From Asinibacterium sp. OR53 (lineage in GTDB: Bacteria; Bacteroidota; Bacteroidia; Chitinophagales; Chitinophagaceae), in contig NZ_KI911562.1 in assembly GCF_000515315.1 (NCBI RefSeq), forward strand, positions 3,319,220 through 3,383,219: DNA of 64,000 nt, given 5' to 3'. Numbering within the stretch: the first letter of the stretch is position 1; each line of letters opens with the position of its first letter. The notes under the pieces are model-generated. The model made no database searches. It had not been told where the DNA came from and saw only the letters and a list, made by a program, of their open reading frames with translations. The translations under genes were made by a program, and so were the position numbers. Below are positions 63,377-64,000 of the stretch, piece after piece.

Positions 63377-64000
63377 GGGAACAGATACCTTAATTGCTGT
63401 TGCTGTGCTGCCGTTAATAACAGGTAATTCCTGCTCCTCTCCCAACTATCTTTACAAACCATATACAGGTATGCCCAAAAAGGCAGCAGTATAAAAACGA
63501 TCCGTACGATTACCTGGTCTGTGAGCAGGAAACCAAACAGGCACATTAACAACCAATACACCGGATAAAGCAGTAACAGGGCAACGAATAGTACACTATC
63601 ATAGAAAACCGTGTCCTTTGTTTTATGCCTGATGAATGAACTGAGTGGCAAATACAAGGGTATGTGCAGGATATAAGCAGCCATTGCGGGAATAAAGAGC
63701 AGGGTGACAATGATGCCATGCAGGCCGCAGTTAACAGGCCCCCGCGCCAGAAGATATGGCGGCCGGGCAGCATGAATTGGGAAGATTTTTTCAGCAAAAG
63801 CCTGTTTTTCCCGTAATGCTTTAACAGGATAACCCAGCGTATTTTTAAAGTAACGATGGTTGCTGATCAGCAACTGCACCGTTGCATGGTCGCCCCGGGA
63901 TTGTATCATACCCTCTTCCAGCCCTGCAACAAGTAGTGTATTAAAATGATTGGTCCTTTCAGCTTCAGTTGATATGGCGGATATTGCATCCTTTGTAATT
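63373..64000 (-). CDS. Membrane protein, partial; possible acyltransferase C-terminal region
   Basis: The frame is open through the window edge, so the start lies beyond 64000; the visible part has 208 residues. An internal ATG at 63909 is not the true start. The first 75 residues are soluble (ISNHRYFKNTLGYPVKALRE, then a Pro/Arg-rich loop). About four hydrophobic segments follow (e.g. GIIVTLLFIPAMAAYILHIP and SVLFVALLLLYPVYWLLMCL), with a charged end. The layout reminds me of the tail of Bacteroidota glycerophosphate/lysophospholipid acyltransferase-like proteins. That is a guess. Confidence 0.5.
   Translation of the reverse strand, partial: ITKDAISAISTEAERTNHFNTLLVAGLEEGMIQSRGDHATVQLLISNHRYFKNTLGYPVKALREKQAFAEKIFPIHAARPPYLLARGPVNCGLHGIIVTLLFIPAMAAYILHIPLYLPLSSFIRHKTKDTVFYDSVLFVALLLLYPVYWLLMCLFGFLLTDQVIVRIVFILLPFWAYLYMVCKDSWERSRNYLLLTAAQQQQLRYLFP

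Overview
The window looks like a Bacteroidota chromosome, most likely Chitinophagaceae. The evidence is a tRNA promoter matching the Bacteroidota consensus (TTTG-N19-TAnnTTTG), bacillithiol-related genes (bshC and a ypdA-like gene), a 7TMR-DISM-type sensor kinase, lipoprotein and TonB-receptor styles, and general protein similarity. This placement comes from recognised families and promoter grammar, not from a database search.

Left core (1-24.9 kb): the end of an mgtE-type Mg transporter, purE, a TonB-dependent receptor, a GH16 glucanase lipoprotein, a type-B carboxylesterase and bshC. Next comes a 4-hydroxyproline catabolic cluster: D-hydroxyproline-type dehydrogenase, 4-hydroxyproline epimerase, a DapA-family deaminase and a 2-oxoglutarate semialdehyde dehydrogenase, with a divergent AraC regulator. 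A sterol-desaturase-family gene on the opposite strand sits inside it. Housekeeping genes follow: rimO, a GNAT, a YpdA-like reductase, prfC, a hybrid histidine kinase, lpdA, a SAM hydroxide adenosyltransferase and an SDR.

Accessory region (24.9-52.7 kb): tRNA-Lys(UUU) is an integration hotspot. The last 15 bases of the tRNA region (tcccagcgggatcac) occur three times: in the tRNA, at 36832 and at 52687. This delimits two tandem segments. Segment 1 (about 11.9 kb, visibly A+T-rich) is a defence island. It carries an Mrr-like endonuclease fragment, a type I R-M operon hsdR-hsdM-hsdS with a SIR2-domain gene translationally coupled to hsdS, a decayed BRO-family gene, an AbiEi/AbiEii toxin-antitoxin pair, two small helix-turn-helix genes, one unknown gene and the tyrosine integrase. 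Paired GGTGTCAAA repeats at both ends look like integrase arm sites. Segment 2 (about 15.9 kb) has no integrase. It carries a Crp/Fnr regulator, a methyltransferase, a duplicated-domain lipoprotein, two P-type ATPases (one a frameshifted CPH-type copper pump), a Met-rich periplasmic protein, an M50-CBS protease and an L-fucose utilisation operon with a divergent AraC regulator.

Right core (52.7-64 kb): an IS4-family transposase remnant, then a minus-strand signalling cluster. The cluster contains a TPR/GAF histidine kinase, a receiver protein, a receiver-adenylate cyclase, an unusual HD-YitT fusion and a 7TM histidine kinase. A short amber-interrupted ORF, a GT2 glycosyltransferase, a two-domain VOC protein and a partial membrane protein follow.

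The strongest candidates for new biology are the SIR2 gene coupled to the type I R-M operon and the three-copy tRNA-Lys attachment array. Also notable are the twin TTAACCCGGGT operator-like sites, the A9-tract frameshift in the copper ATPase and the HD-YitT fusion.
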